Below, piece after piece: positions 35,218 through 47,990 of a stretch of 64,000 nucleotides of DNA (the first letter of the stretch is position 1; each line of letters begins with the position of its first letter). The stretch spans positions 1 to 64,000 of the forward strand of contig JFHB01000062.1 of the NCBI GenBank assembly GCA_000729835.1, in the 5' to 3' direction. The notes under the pieces were generated by a model. The model did no database searches and was not told where the DNA came from. It was given only the letters and a program-made list of their open reading frames with translations. A program made the position numbers and the translations under genes. Source of the stretch: Atkinsonella hypoxylon (taxonomy: Eukaryota; Ascomycota; Sordariomycetes; Hypocreales; Clavicipitaceae).

Positions 35218-38200
35218 ATAGCCCCGAAAGGAACAAGTAAGGGAAAGAGCATAAGCCCTAAAAGGGGTAGTAGTTCTAGTACACCAGCTAATCTAGCTGC
35301 TGCTACTAGCTTTCCTAGTCCAGCAAGGTCCCCCCCTTAGCTAGTAGATTCCTCTTCTAATAAAGAAGATTATACAGCTAAAAAGGCTCTAAAAGAAGCT
35401 AGATTAGCTTCTAAAAGAGTAGTGCAAGTCTATAATGTACAAGCTAACCTAAAAGCTTAAATAGATAAGCAACAAGAGACCCTAAATAGATTTATTAGGT
35501 ATAGTGAAGCAAAACAAAGCTAAAATGAAGGTAATATAGCTGATTTACTAAGTAAATTAAATACTATAATTACATCTATAGGTAATCTCTCTATTGGGTC
35601 TCCCTTTAAGGTAGTAGATCCTGTTACTTCTAAAAGAGCTTCTAAAGTCTCTTTTGAAGCCCCTAAACCTTCTAGTTCTAATAGTGCTACTTTTCTGCCT
35701 GCTTTTAATAAAGGCACTATAAAAGAGCTAAATAAGAAGGTCTACTCTATTCTAGAGGCTGCTAAGCTAAAAGGCCCTAAAAATTTTAAACAGTAGAAGC
35801 AAGCTTTAACTATTTAATTTAGAGCACTAGGATTCCCTTAATTTATTAATAATTCTAGTATAGCTAGTATATTAGTAGATTTAGAGTAAGCTATTATCCT
35901 TATAATTATAAGAGATAGTTGCTAATCTAGACCTTAAGCTGCTATAAGCTAGCATAAGTCCCCTATAGATGCCTATAACGTTCTAGTTAGGCAGTATTCG
36001 CAGAGTGCTAAAATATAACGTAGTACGCTATATATTAGTTATTACAACTTATCGTTTTCGAACTATAAGGGATCTTTAGAGGCCTTTAATGCTGAATTTA
36101 ATAATTTACTAGCTAGATTACAGCTCTATAGTGTAGCTATTAATTCTATTAACTAGGTAAATTATTATATTAATGCTTTAAAGAAGACCTTCCCTAGCTA
36201 GGCTAAAAGGCAGCAATATTCTATTAGAGCTGCTAGAGCACAAGGTCTATCTGTAAAAATGCTGAATTTACAGTTCCTTATAGCTAACTTATTAGAAGAA
36301 CAAAGAGATAAAAGCTCCTCTATATCTAAGGCTCTTAGTTATAAAGCTTCTAATTCTAATAGTTCTAATAATAATAAAGCTAACTAAGGAAAGAATCCTT
36401 TTAATTAGAAGAAGAATTCCGATTCTAATTCTAACAATTCTAATGCCTCTAAAGAAAAAGATTAAGATAAAGCCTCTAAGAATAAGAAGAAGTAGAAGGG
36501 CTAAAGAAGAAGTAACAAAAATTCTAGGAATAAGGATAGAGAAGCTGCTTTTGCTATAGGTTGTTATAACCTATCTACTAGCAACTAGGATACTATAGAA
36601 TCTAATAATTCTAGCAGTTCTAGTAGTAATAATTCTTACGACTTAGATACAGAATCTACTACTAGTGATACTAGTACTACTAGTAATAATACCCCTTCTT
36701 TTAATTACTTTAACAGAATAATTAAAAACTCCTTACTATACAATATAGGTTCTACCTGTTATATAGTTAACAATAAGGCATTTTTTAGGACTTTTAAGCC
36801 TATAAAAAAGGGTAAAACCGCGCCTATTGCTACTAGAGGAGGTCCTATTTATCCTAAAGGACAGGGAACTGCTGTATTCCAGGTACTAGTTAGTACAAAT
36901 CCAGCTAAATACAGGCCTTTAGCTCTAAAGGATGCTCTATATTACCTAGGTTTAGATACCAACCTAATTAGTGGTCTAAAGCACTATTTAATAGGGGGCA
37001 CTCTCCTTAGAAATCAGCTATTTCTAGCTGATAGAAGCTGCTGTAGGCTTCTAAATCCCAAAAAGCATGGTTTCTTTCTACAGCTTAAGGGGCAAGAGAC
37101 CCCTAGAGTGTGTAAAAACCACGCAAATCTCTCTTATATAGGATTTAGTAGTTATAATAGCAATTATAATACTAGTTATTCTATAGAGGTTTAAATCCCT
37201 TAACAGCCTAGTTTTAATCCTAAGGAATATAGCTAAATCGAGGAATTATCTGATTTTAAAGAAGAAGAAGATAATACCAATAACGATGCTATAGAGCCAT
37301 TAGCCCTAGTTCCTAAACGGGCTCCTAGTTAGATTCCTTCTAATAACAGGGATTTAGAAGGTCTAAATCCTGAGTTGCTAGATATTGGAGGAAATAGCTG
37401 TCTAGATCCCTTAAACGAGGCCCGTAGTTCTTAAGAGATCTAGCAAGATAGGGAGCAACAGGAAGCTAGCTCTAATGATAATTCTAGTTGTATAAATCCT
37501 ACTGCTTCTTCTTCCTATAAGAAGCTCTTAGAATTAGCTGCTACTTAGCATGTTAGATTAAGGTATATAGAACTCCCTTTACTAAAGAAGACTGCTTCTA
37601 TTACTAAAGGTATTCCTGATTTTACAAAAATTAAGGAAAAGAATTTTAACTGCCTAGCTTGCAACTAAGCTAAAGCTGTTAGAAGACCTAGTAAGTATGC
37701 TATTCCTAACCCCCCTAGATGTTTAGATATTATAGAGAGAGATACCGTTAAAATAGAGCCTATACTGCACAATAAGAGGCCTCTAGTTCTTTTTCTAATT
37801 AATAGAAAATTACAGTATAAGTAGTCTTTTAATCTAGCTAATAAAGAGGGTTCTACTCTCTATAGCTATATTAAAGGCTTCTTTAAGGAATTAAAGAACC
37901 AGTATAACTGCTACCCTAAACACCTTTATTTTAATAGTAGTACAGAAATCGATACTAGGTTGCAAGCTTAGCTATCTTCTAAGGGTATTTACTTTAGCAC
38001 CTCTTGCCCCTATATTTACAAACAGAATAGGCTAATAGAGAGAGCTATAAGGGTACTTCTAGACCGTTTGCGTGCTACCCTACAGTGGTTACAATTACCT
38101 CTGTATCTATAGTCTTACATCCTTCCTGCTATAGTGGATTTAGTTAATACTACTGCGAATAGTACTAAACTACTAAGTCCTAAACAGCTATATCTAGCTA

Positions 38201-40569
38201 ATTTAGAGCCTTCTAAGACCTATAAGCCTAATTTTACCAAAATAAGGGCTATAGGCTTCTATTGTGAAGTTCTAATTCCTTTAGAACAACAATCTAGGTT
38301 GCAGAAGCTAGCTAAAAGAACTATTCCTAGTAGACTTTTAGCTACGCTAGGTTCTAATGTATATCTAATATACATCCCCTCTAAACAAGCTGTTATTAAG
38401 ACTAGCTTCGTTAAAATTATAGAAGGAATAGGCCCTATTTCTTAGGGTATCCCTAAGGTTCCTATTAGTTCTATAGTGAATAATCCTTTAGAGGGAGAAA
38501 TCGATAAATTAGTGGATAATTATACTCCTAAGTATCCTTATCCTAGTTATCTAGATATGCTAAATTATCCACTAGAACCTATAGATTAAGCTCTTCTACT
38601 AAGCAACCCTATAGAAGCTGTAGAGGCCCCTAAAGCCCCTATATCTATAGAAGCCCCTTAAGCTAATATAGAACCTATAAAAGCTAAAGCTAAATCTATT
38701 GATGCTAATGCTATAGATTTAGATGGAGATATATTTTCCTTAATCAAGGATCTATGCTTTAAGGCAAGGACTAAAGCAGCTATTACTTCTAATAGTAATA
38801 AGGATGAACTTCCTAATACGTAGAAGTAAGCCCTAAAAAGCTCTGCTAAGCAGCATTGGATAGAAGCTACCTATAGCGAATTTAAGCAGCTATTAGCTGC
38901 TAAAACCTTTAAATTTATAGGGAAAGACTAAGTACCTAAGGGCCGAAGAGTTCTAAAGAATAGGCTTGTTTATAGGCTTAAAAAGGATAAAGAAAATAAT
39001 CCTATTAAATATAAGGCCCGCCTTATTACTAAGGGATTTATATAAATAGAAGGTTAAGACTATCTAGAGACCTTTGCTGCAACTAGTATTCCTCCTAGCT
39101 GGCGTATATTATTAGCTCTTGCAGCTTTTAATAACTAGGAAGTTAAGTAAATCGACTTTATAGGAGCGTTTTTAAATAGCAAGCTAAAGGAAGCTATTTA
39201 TATAGAAATCCTAGATAGATTCGTTAAATTTGCAGAAGCAACGCTATCAGTAGCTAAGCTACTAAAAAGCTGTAATTATAAGCCCTCTAAAGAGTAAGTA
39301 ATTAAGCTAGAAAAATCCCTCTATAGTCTAAAGCAAAGTTCTAGAGAATAGCAGTAAATTCTAACAGAATTACTTTAAAAGCATAGATTTAAACCTCTTA
39401 TATTAGACCTAGCAGTCTTTTATAACCCAGCTATATCTACATATATTGCTACTTATATAGATAACTGTCTTCTAATTAGGCCTAATTTACGATATATTAA
39501 TAAGCTTAAAAAGCTACTAAATCAAGCCTATCCAATAGAAGATAGAGGACCAGTAGAGTTCTTTCTAGGTGTATAAATCACCCGTAATAGGTCTAAAAGG
39601 TCTATTAAAATCCACTAATCTTAATACATCCTTAAAGCCCTAGAAAGATTCAAAATGCTAAATGCTAAGCCGGCTTCTATCCCTATACAGCTGGGAATTC
39701 TAAAGCAACTAGTTACAAAACTCCTCTTAAAATCCAATTATAAGCTGTATTAGAGCATAATAGGCACTATAATGTACCTTATGTTGCTAACTAGGGCTGA
39801 TATTGCTTTTTCCGTTCAGTAGCTATCAACCTTCCTAGCTAAGCCCTATATAGAGCACCTAAACGCCTCTAAGCACCTCCTAAGGTACTTAAGTGGTACT
39901 AGAAGCTTTGCTATTATTTATAAGCGATCTAGTCTACACCTTTTAGCAGGGTCTTCCTCTAAAAAGTCTTCTAAATCCTCTAATAGTTCTATTAGTTGTA
40001 AAGAAGTACTTAAGACCCTCCTTGGTTATTGCAATAGCGATTTTGCCGGTAATAAAGTCTCTTCTAAATCAACCTATGCTTATCTATATAAGCTAGCTAG
40101 TGGACCTATTAGCTGGAAATCGAAGAAAGCTAGTACTATTGCTCTTTCTACTTTAGAAGTAGAATCCGATGTATTATCTAAAGCTATTAGGGAATTAGAG
40201 TGGCTCTACAGCCTTTTTAAGGAGATAAAGCTGCCTTTAACCCCTCCTATTCCTATTAGGTGTAATAATTAAGGCGCTATAGTTACTGCTTACAACCTAA
40301 CGTTATATAGTAGGACTAAGCACACCCTTTTAAAGTTTAACTACATTAGGGAAAAGATTTGTAAAGGTATAGCTAAGGTTAGTTATATTAATACAAATTA
40401 GATGCTAGCAGATAGCCTAACTAAGCCTCTTGCTATTCAAAAGCATCAACAATTTATTAAGTTACTAGAGCTTTCTAGTTAGCTTATAAAAGCAATAAAA
40501 ACACTCGAAAAATCGAAAAGCAACGAAAAACAGTTAAAAATCGAAAACAACAAAAACAATCAACAATAA
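35218..40569 (+). pseudogene. Copia A3 gag-pol polyprotein, RIP-inactivated
   Basis: The frame from ATA (former ATG) at 35218 to TAA at 40567-40569 is exactly 1,784 codons. Gag: a UBN2/Copia-type region (FSNYKGSLEAFNAEFNNLL near 36055), then an Asn/Ser-rich and Lys/Arg-rich tail without a zinc knuckle. Protease NIGST at 36742-36756 (from DTGST). Zinc-region residues CLACN near 37655. Integrase core from about 37720 to QNRLIERAIR near 38040. The stop-free segment 38134-38445 follows. RT about 38930-39620 with YIDN at 39454-39465. RNase H about 39950-40430 (SLTKPLAIQ near its end). In A4 the final codon region reads CAA, so the TAA here may itself be a RIP product and the original end may lie slightly downstream. 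Confidence 0.9.
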
Positions 40570-40733
40570 CTAGTTATATTCAACTATAACTACCCTAGAA
40601 TTGCTGGAATTAGTTATGTTATTAGTTATATTATTTAGTCCTGTTATTAGTACTGTATTTCGTTGGTTGATTCTAACTTAGATATCCTTTAAAGGAGCTA
40701 AGTTGCTTGTAGAACTAGTTACTTCTTACATTT

Positions 40734-40743
40734 CTAGAGGGAG
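40734..40743 (+). other. Copia A3 polypurine tract
   Basis: CTAGAGGGAG abutting the 3' LTR. Confidence 0.78.
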
Positions 40744-41449
40744 TGTTAAAAATAAGCTACCCTGTATAGCCTATTTTTATGCTTGCTAGTTGCCTATTAG
40801 TTGCTCTATCACGTAACCCTAACTAGGTCTTGTTACGTTGATTTTTTAGTAGAGATATCGCTATTACTAGATGCAAAACATCTAGAATCAACTAAGGCAA
40901 AGTTGCCTAACCTATAGTTAACTTTAACTGCGATTTTCTCTACAACTAGCAATAGTAGAAATTCAAGAAGTATACTATTTAAAAGCTAAGAATTAGGGCT
41001 ATCTAATAGTATAATTGTTAGATAGAGTTGCTTATAAGGGTTGCTTGTTATTAGTGGAATTTGTTAAATTGTGCACGTAGGCGTCTCGTTTGTATAGCTG
41101 TAAGTCGATTTTTTTGTTTTTATATAGTAAATCTTTTTGCAGAAATTATAAAGTAGCCTATAAGCCCCTTCTAGCGACTACAGCCCACTAATATAGTCGG
41201 TAGGTCTATAAGGGACTGGAAAGATTCGAGATTCTACCCTTACTGTTCGTTACAGCGCTCTTAATATAAAGATACCACTATTACAGTTATCTATTGCCTC
41301 TACGTGATCTAGTACTATACACTACAGCTTAATTTAGGCCGCTGCTGCTTCCACTACGTGATAATTGCTAGGAGCAATTACAGGTGCTAAATCTAAGAGA
41401 CCACTACCCTCTTAGATATCTAGTCCTGTAATCCCTATTATTTTCAATA
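40744..41449 (+). repeat. Copia A3 3' LTR
   Basis: 706 bp, ending TTTTCAATA. The nested stems are fully conserved: TAATTGCT-AGG-AGCAATTA (41362-41380) and ATTACAGG...CCTGTAAT (41377-41432) enclosing ATCTAAGAG...CTCTTAGAT (41391-41417). Confidence 0.95.
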
Positions 41450-41740
41450 ATATTAAGTTAGTTAAAAAGGTTATAACCTAGATAATTAATAGTATTTAGT
41501 AAAGAATTTAACTAATGCAGCATTAGCCTTAGTTAAATTTTATAAGAAGTATCTAGATGCTGTAGAACTACTAGTAAGACTATAGAAATAGTTAGTTGTA
41601 GCTGCTAATAATAAAGCTATAGTAGAATACAGCAATAACAATATAGCTGCTAAGGATGCTATAATAAAGAGGAAAAGACCTATATAATATAGGTAAAACC
41701 TTTAATATTGTTTAACAATATTAAGTTTAGAAAGGAGTAG
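41450..41740 (+). pseudogene. Gypsy B1 chromodomain and pol C-terminus, after A3
   Basis: Continuation of the pol frame interrupted at 33556. It reads KGYNLDN, then LAKNLTNAALALVKFYKKY, which matches the second half of a chromodomain (WKGY...W.P..NF.NA....FH). Its first half lies just before A3 (about 33490-33556). A short tail ends near 41690 (AIIKRKRPI), and a purine-rich tract (aaaggagtag) precedes the LTR. Confidence 0.8.
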
Positions 41741-42078
41741 TGTAATAGTTATAAGCCTTTAGTACAATACTTTATTATTATCTATTACCTTAATATTAAG
41801 GTGTTCTAAGTTAGCTACTCTATTAGCGCTAGTTTAAGCTATAGGACCTTAGGTCTTCTTTAAAAGAACCTTAAACTGTTGTAGAATAACGTTAAACTGT
41901 TAGATGTATAGAATATAGCCTTACTTTAGGGTGTTAACTCCACTAGAGTCCGTTAATCTTGTAGCCCTTAGGCACCTATAGAGGCTTTGCCTCCTTTTTC
42001 CTCCTTTCCTCTCCATCTTAGAGTCTTCGTTAATAGAGCCTAATAAGACCATTTGATCTTTCCCTTATGACCGTGACA
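41741..42078 (+). repeat. Gypsy B1 3' LTR
   Basis: 338 bp, TGTAATAGTT to CCGTGACA, equal in length to 59928-60265. Its last 150 bp is GC-richer and includes the stem GAGGC-TTT-GCCTC. Confidence 0.9.
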
Positions 42079-42867
42079 TCTACTAAATCTAAAGATGCTG
42101 TTACATTTATAACTTTAACGGATGTTAATGTCTCTACTTTTGCTACTTTACCTAACGTTAATAGAATTCAATCTTAGATCTTTAATTTAGAAGCCTTTAA
42201 ATATATATTAGGTTATTCTAATAACTTTATATAACTTTAACCTTATTCTAGAATTATTACTATTGCTAGTAGTACCTAACTCTCCGTTAATAGTATTAGT
42301 ACTGTAGAAATTTTAACGAAAATGCCTAATAGTTCTACAAAATAACGACAATTATATAATGTTTTATATAGCTATTAACTAGGGAACATAAGATTGTTTA
42401 GTTAAATAGCAATCCGTTATAAATACTATATAAAAGCTACTAAGAACAACATCTATATTACTAACGATAAACACAATACAATACTTTAGGCTAAATGTCT
42501 TAAGAACAACGCATTTATAATATAAACAGTAGAAGATTTAAATTTAAATGCAAAATTAAATTAATACACTGCTTACTTTATTAACTATATAGACTTCTAT
42601 TAAGCGTTTGCTTATATAAATGTTACTAAATCTACAGCAATAAGGCTGTATTTTAATAGCAACAAAATTCTAAATAAACTAGATAATTTTTAATATAAGA
42701 TATATATTCTAGCAAAATCTGTACATTATAAACTAAAGTTATTATATTGTTTAACAAACAAATTTAATCTAATTTATTTAGATCTATCTAGAAAGTTTTT
42801 AATTCTATCTTTATAAGGTTCTTAATACTTTTTAACGTTCATTAATAACTATTATTAATACTGTTAA
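42079..42867 (+). pseudogene. Copia B fragment: protease to integrase start
   Basis: One plus-strand frame throughout. It starts with a protease-like stretch (TIASST.LSVNSISTVEIL near 42250), then LYNVLYSY.LGNIRLFS as in the Copia segment after the protease, then KNNIYITNDKHNTIL. It ends with an integrase N-terminal core, LIYLDLSRKFLILSL, then YFLTFINNYY, the pattern around the first catalytic Asp of Copia integrases. It differs from Copia A, so it is a second Copia family. It is cut on the left by Gypsy B1 and on the right by A4. Confidence 0.75.
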
Positions 42868-43561
42868 TATTGAAAATAATAGGGATTACAGGACTAGATA
42901 GAAGAGGGTAGTGGTCTCTTATATTTAGCACCTATAATTGCTCCTAGCAATTATCACGTAGTGGAAGCAGCAGCGGCCTAAATCAAGCTGTAGTGTATAG
43001 TATAGATCACGTAGAGGCAGTAGATAACTATAATAATAGTAGTATCTTATATTGAGAGCGCTATAACGAATAAGTAAGGGTAGGATCTTAAATCTTTCCA
43101 GTCCCTTATAGACCTACTAACTATATCGGCAGGCTGTAGTTGCTAGAAGGGGCTTATAGGCTACTTTATAATTTCCGCAAAAAGATTTACTATATAAAAA
43201 CAAAAAAATCAACTTACAGCTATACAAACAAGACGCCTATGTGCACAATTTAATAAATTCCACTAATAATAAGCAACCCTTATAAGCAACCCTATTTAAC
43301 AATTATACTATTAGATAGCCCTAATTCTTAGCTTTTAAATAGTATACTTCTTGAATTTCTACTATTGCTAGTTGTAGAGAAAATCGCAGTTAAATTTAAC
43401 TATAGGTTAGGCAACTTTACCTTAGTTAATTCTAGATGTTTTGCATCTAGTAACAGCGATATCTCTACTAAAAATTAACGTAACAAGACCTAGTTAGGGT
43501 TACGTAATAGAGCAACTAGTAGGCATAAAAATAGGCTATATAGGGTAGCTTATTTTTAACA
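42868..43561 (-). repeat. Copia A4 3' LTR
   Basis: 694 bp, plus strand TATTGAAAAT to TTTTTAACA. Confidence 0.92.
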
Positions 43562-43734
43562 CTCCCTCTAGAAATGTAAGAAGTAACTAGTTCTATTAGC
43601 AACTTAGCTCCTTTAAGGATATCTAAGTTAGAATCAACTAACGAAATACAGTACTAATAATAGAACTAAATAACATAACTAATAATATAACTAATTCCAG
43701 CAATTCCAGGGTAGTTATAGTTAAATATAACTAG

Positions 43735-46700
43735 TTGTTGTTAATTGTTTTTGTTGTTTTTCGATTTTTAACTGTTTTTCGTTGCTTTTTAATTTTTTAA
43801 GTGTTTTTATTGCTTTTATAAGCTAGCTAGAAAGCTCTAGTAACTTAATGAATTGTTAATACTTTTAAATAGCAAGAGGCTTAGTTAGGCCATCTACTAG
43901 CATCTAATTTGTATTAATATAACTAACCTTAGCTATACCTTTATAAATCTTTTCCCTAATGTAGTTAAACTTCAAAAGGGTGTACTTAGTCCTACTATAC
44001 AACGTTAGGTTGTAAGCAGTAACTATAGCGCCTTAATTATTACACCTAATAGAAATAGAAGGGGTTAAAGGCAGCTTTATCTCCTTAAAAAGGCTGTAGA
44101 GCCACTCTAATTCCCTAATAGCTTTAGATAATGCATTAGATTCTGCTTCTAATGTAGAAAGAGCAATAGTACTAGCTTTCTTTAATTTCCAGCTAATAGG
44201 TCCACTAGCTAGCTTATATAGATAAGCATAGGTTAATTTAGAAGAGACTTTATCACCAGCAAAATCGCTATCGCAATAACTAAGGAGGGTCTTAAGTACT
44301 TCTTTACAACTAATAGAACTATTAGAAGCTTTAGAAGAAGACCCTATAGGGTGTAGACTAGAACGCTTATAAATAATAGCAAAGCTTCTAGTACCACTTA
44401 AGTACCTTAGGAGGTGCTTAGAGGCGTTTAGGTGCTCTATATAGGGCTTAGCTAGAAAAGTTAATAGCTACTGAACAGAAAAAGCAATATTAGCCCTAGT
44501 TAGCAACATAAGGTACATTATAGTGCCTATTATACTCTAATAAAGCTTATAATTGGATTTTAAGAGAAGTTTTGTAACTAGTTGCTTTAGAATTCCCGGC
44601 TGTATAGGGATAGAGGCTGGCTTAGCATCTAGCATTTTGAATCTCTCTAGGGCTTTAAGGATGTATTAAGATTGGTGGATTTTAATAGACCTTTTAGACC
44701 TATTACGGGTGATTTATACACCTAGAAAGAATTCTACTAGTCCTCTATCTTCTATTAGATAAGCTTTATGTAATAGCTTCTTTAGCTTATTAATATAGCT
44801 TAGATTTAGACTAATTAGAAGACAGTTATCTACGTAAGTAGCAATATATATAGATGTAGCTGGGTTATAAAAGACTGCTGGGTCTAATATAAGAGGTTTA
44901 AATCTATACTTTTAAAGTAATTCTGTTAGAATTTGCTGCTATTCTCTAGGACTTTACTTTAGACTATAGAGGGATTTTTCTAGCTTAATTACTTGCTCTT
45001 TAGAGGGCTTGTAATTACAGCTTTTTAGTAGCTTAGCTACTAATAGCGTTGCTTCTGCAAATTTAACAAATCCATCTAGGATTTCTATATAAATAGCTTC
45101 CTTTAGCTTGCTATTTAAAAACGCTCCTATAAAGTCAATTTATTTAACTTCCCAGTTATTAAAAGCTGTAAGAGCTAATAATATACGCCAGCTAGGAGGA
45201 ATACTAGTTGCAGTAAAGGTCTCTAGGTAATCTTAACCTTCTATTTACATAAATCCCTTAGCAATAAGGCAGGCCTTATATTTAATAGAATTATTTTCTT
45301 TATCCTTTTTAAGCCTATAAATAAGCCTATTCTTTAGAACTCTTTAGCCCTTAGGTACTTAGTCTTTCCCTATAAATTTAAAGGTTCTAGCAGCTAATAG
45401 CTGCTTAAATTCGCTATAGGTAGCTTCTATCTAATGCTGCTTAGCAGAGCTTTTTAGGGCTTGCTTCTATGTATTAGGAAGTTTATCCTTACTATTAGAA
45501 GTAATAGCTGCTTTAGTTCTTGCCTTAAAGCATAGATCCTTGATTAAGGAAAATATGTCTCTATCTAAATCTATAGCATTAGCATCAATAGATTCAGCTT
45601 CAGCTTCTATAGGTTCTATATTAGCCTAAGGGGCTTCTATAGATATAGGGGCTTTAGGGGCCTCTACAGCTTCTATAGGGTTGCTTGGTAGAAGAGCTTA
45701 ATCTATAGGTTCTAGTGGATAATTCAGCACATCTAGATAACTAGGATAAGGATACTTAGGGGTATAATTATCCACTAATTTATTGATTTCTCCCTCTAAA
45801 GGATTATTCACTATAGAACTAATAGGAACCTTAGGGATACCCTAAGAAATAGAGCCTATTCCTTCTATAATTTTAATGAAGCTAGTCTTAATAACAGCTT
45901 GTTTAGAGAGGATATATATTAGATATATATTAGAACCTAGTGTAGCTAAAAGTCTACTAGGAATAGTTCTTTTAGCTAGTTTCTGCAACCTAGATCGTTG
46001 TTCTAAAGGAATTAGAACTTTATAATAGGAGCCTATAGCCCTTATTTTAGTAAAATTAGGCTTATAGGTCTTAGAAGGCTCTAAATTAGCTAGATATAGC
46101 TGTTTAGGACTTAGTAGTTTAGTACTATTCGCAGTAGTATTAACTAAATCTACTATAGCAGGAAGGATGTAAGACTATAGATATAGAGGTAATTGTAACC
46201 ACTGTAGAGTAGCACGCAAACGGTCTAGAAGTACCCTTATAGCTCTCTCTATTAGCCTATTCTGTTTGTAAATATAGGGGCAAGAGGTGCTAAAGCAAAT
46301 ACCCTTTAAAGATAGCTAAGCTTACAATCTAGTATTAATTTCTGTACTACTATTAAAATAAAGGTGTTTAGGGTAGCAGTTATACTAGTTTTTTAATTCC
46401 TTAAAGAAGCCTTTAATACAGCTATAGAGAGTAGAACTCTCTTTATTAGCTAGATTAAAAGACCACTTATACTGTGATTTTCTATTAATTAGAAAAAGAA
46501 CTAGAGGCCTCTTATTGTGCAATATAGGCTCTATTTTAACGGTATCTCCCTCTATAATATCTAAACATCTAGGGGGGTTAGGAATAGCATGCTTGCTAGG
46601 TCTTCTAACAGCTTTAGCTTGATTGCAAGCTAGGCAGTTAAAATCCTTTTCCTTAATTTTTAAAAAATCAGGGATTCCTTTAGTAATAGAAGTAGTCTTC

Positions 46701-47133
46701 TTTAGTAAAGGGAGTCCTATATACCCTAATCTAACATGCTAAGTAGCAGCTAATTCTAGGAGCTTCTTATAGGAAGAAGAAGCTATAGGGTTACTAGAAT
46801 TATTATTAGAGCTAGCTTCCTGTTGCTCCCTATCTTGCTAGATCTCTTGAGAACTACGGGCCTCGTTTAAGGGATCTAGACGGCTATTTCCTCTAATATC
46901 CAGCAACTCAGGATTTAGACCTTCTAAATCCCCGTTATTAGAAGGAATCTGACTAGGAGCCCGTTTAGGAACTAGGGCTAATGGCTCTATAGTATCGTTA
47001 TTGGTATTATCTTCTTCAAAATCAGATAATTCCTCAATTCGGCTATATTCCTCTGGATTAAAACCAGGCTGTTGAGGGATTTGAACCTCTATAGGATAAC
47101 TAGTATTATAACCGCCATTATACCTATTACTAG
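43735..47133 (-). pseudogene. Copia A4 pol, 5'-truncated
   Basis: Frame from 47133 through the zinc region (CLACNQAKAVRRPSKHA), integrase core, RT and RNase H to the family C-terminus. It is less mutated than most copies: QIPQQPGFNPEEYSRIEEL near 47080 reads without a stop. At the position where other copies have TAA (40567 in A3), this copy has CAA (43737-43735), so its frame continues. Confidence 0.83.
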
Positions 47134-47828
47134 TATTGAAAATAATAGGGATTACAGGACTAGATATCTAAGAGGGTAGTGGTCTCTTAGATTTAGCACC
47201 TATAATTGCTCCTAGCAATTATCACGTAGTGGAAGCAGCAGCAGCCTAAATCAAGCTGTAGTGTATAGTATAGATTACGTAGAGGCAGTAAATAACTATA
47301 ATAATAGTGGTATCTTATATTGAGAGCGCTGTAACGAACAAGTGAGGGTAGGATCTCGAATCTTTCCAGTCCCTTATAGACCTACTAACTATATCGGTAG
47401 GCTGTAGTTGCTAGAAGAGGCTTATAGGCTACTTTATAATTTCCGCAAAAAGATTTACTATATAAAAACCAAAAAATCGACTTACAGCTATATAAACGAG
47501 ACGCCTATATGTACAATTTAATAAATTTCACTAATAACAAGCAACCCTTATAAGCAACTCTATCTAACAATTATACTATTAAATAGCCCTAATTCTTAGC
47601 TTTTAAATAGTATACTTCTTGAATTTCTACTATTGCTAGTTGTAGAGAAAATCGCAGTTAAAGTTAACTATAGGTTAGGCAACTTTGCCTTAGTTAAATC
47701 TAGATGTTTGCATCTAGTAACAACAATATCTCTACTAAAAATTAACGTAACAAGACCTAATAAGGGTTACGTAATAGAGCAACTAGTAGGCATAAAAATA
47801 GGCTATATAGGGTAGCTTATTTTTAACA
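47134..47828 (-). repeat. Copia A5 3' LTR
   Basis: 695 bp. The polypurine tract (CTAGAGGGAG on minus) lies at 47829-47838. The small open frame across 47633-47815 is only a chance frame in the LTR. Confidence 0.92.
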
Positions 47829-47990
47829 CTCCCTCTAGAAATGTAAGAAGTAACTAGTTCTATAAGCAACTTAGCTCCTTTAAAGGATATCTAAGTTAGA
47901 ATTAACCAACGAAATATAGTACTAATAATAGAACTAAATAACATAACTAATTCCAGCAATTCCAGGGTAGTTATAGTTAAATATAACTAG

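Larger units (their letters stand above)
33557..41449 (+). mobile_element. Copia A3, complete, with duplication atatt
   Basis: A 7,893 bp Ty1/Copia element and the best reference copy of the family here. Both LTRs are exactly 706 bp and the atatt duplication is at 33552-33556 and 41450-41454. The empty site is preserved in Gypsy B2 near 59640, inside the chromodomain-coding region. Confidence 0.96.
30271..42078 (+). mobile_element. Gypsy B1, 5'-truncated, split by two insertions
   Basis: Three pieces: 30271-30394, 30723-33556 and 41450-42078, separated by a Gypsy A solo LTR and by Copia A3. The pieces align with the less interrupted copy B2 (56852-60265) and end in a 338 bp LTR. The 5' part is replaced by the A2 LTR. 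The right flank is Copia B (tctac...), so B1 probably inserted into that element. Confidence 0.88.
42868..47133 (-). mobile_element. Copia A4, 5'-truncated, minus strand
   Basis: 3' LTR, polypurine tract (43562-43571) and the pol-coding half of a Copia A element. At 47133 it is cut by the A5 LTR in the middle of the sequence after the protease. The remaining gag, leader and 5' LTR do not reappear beyond A5 at 54973, so that half was lost. The left flank is gttaa in Copia B. Confidence 0.9.

Noticed and set aside
41362..41432. CRISPR-like array from repeated short stems
   Set aside because: The stems are inside LTRs, not regularly spaced repeats with unique spacers, and the genome is fungal.
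47633..47815. 60-codon open frame in the A5 LTR
   Set aside because: It lies wholly in an LTR, is not open in the other LTR copies and has no motif.
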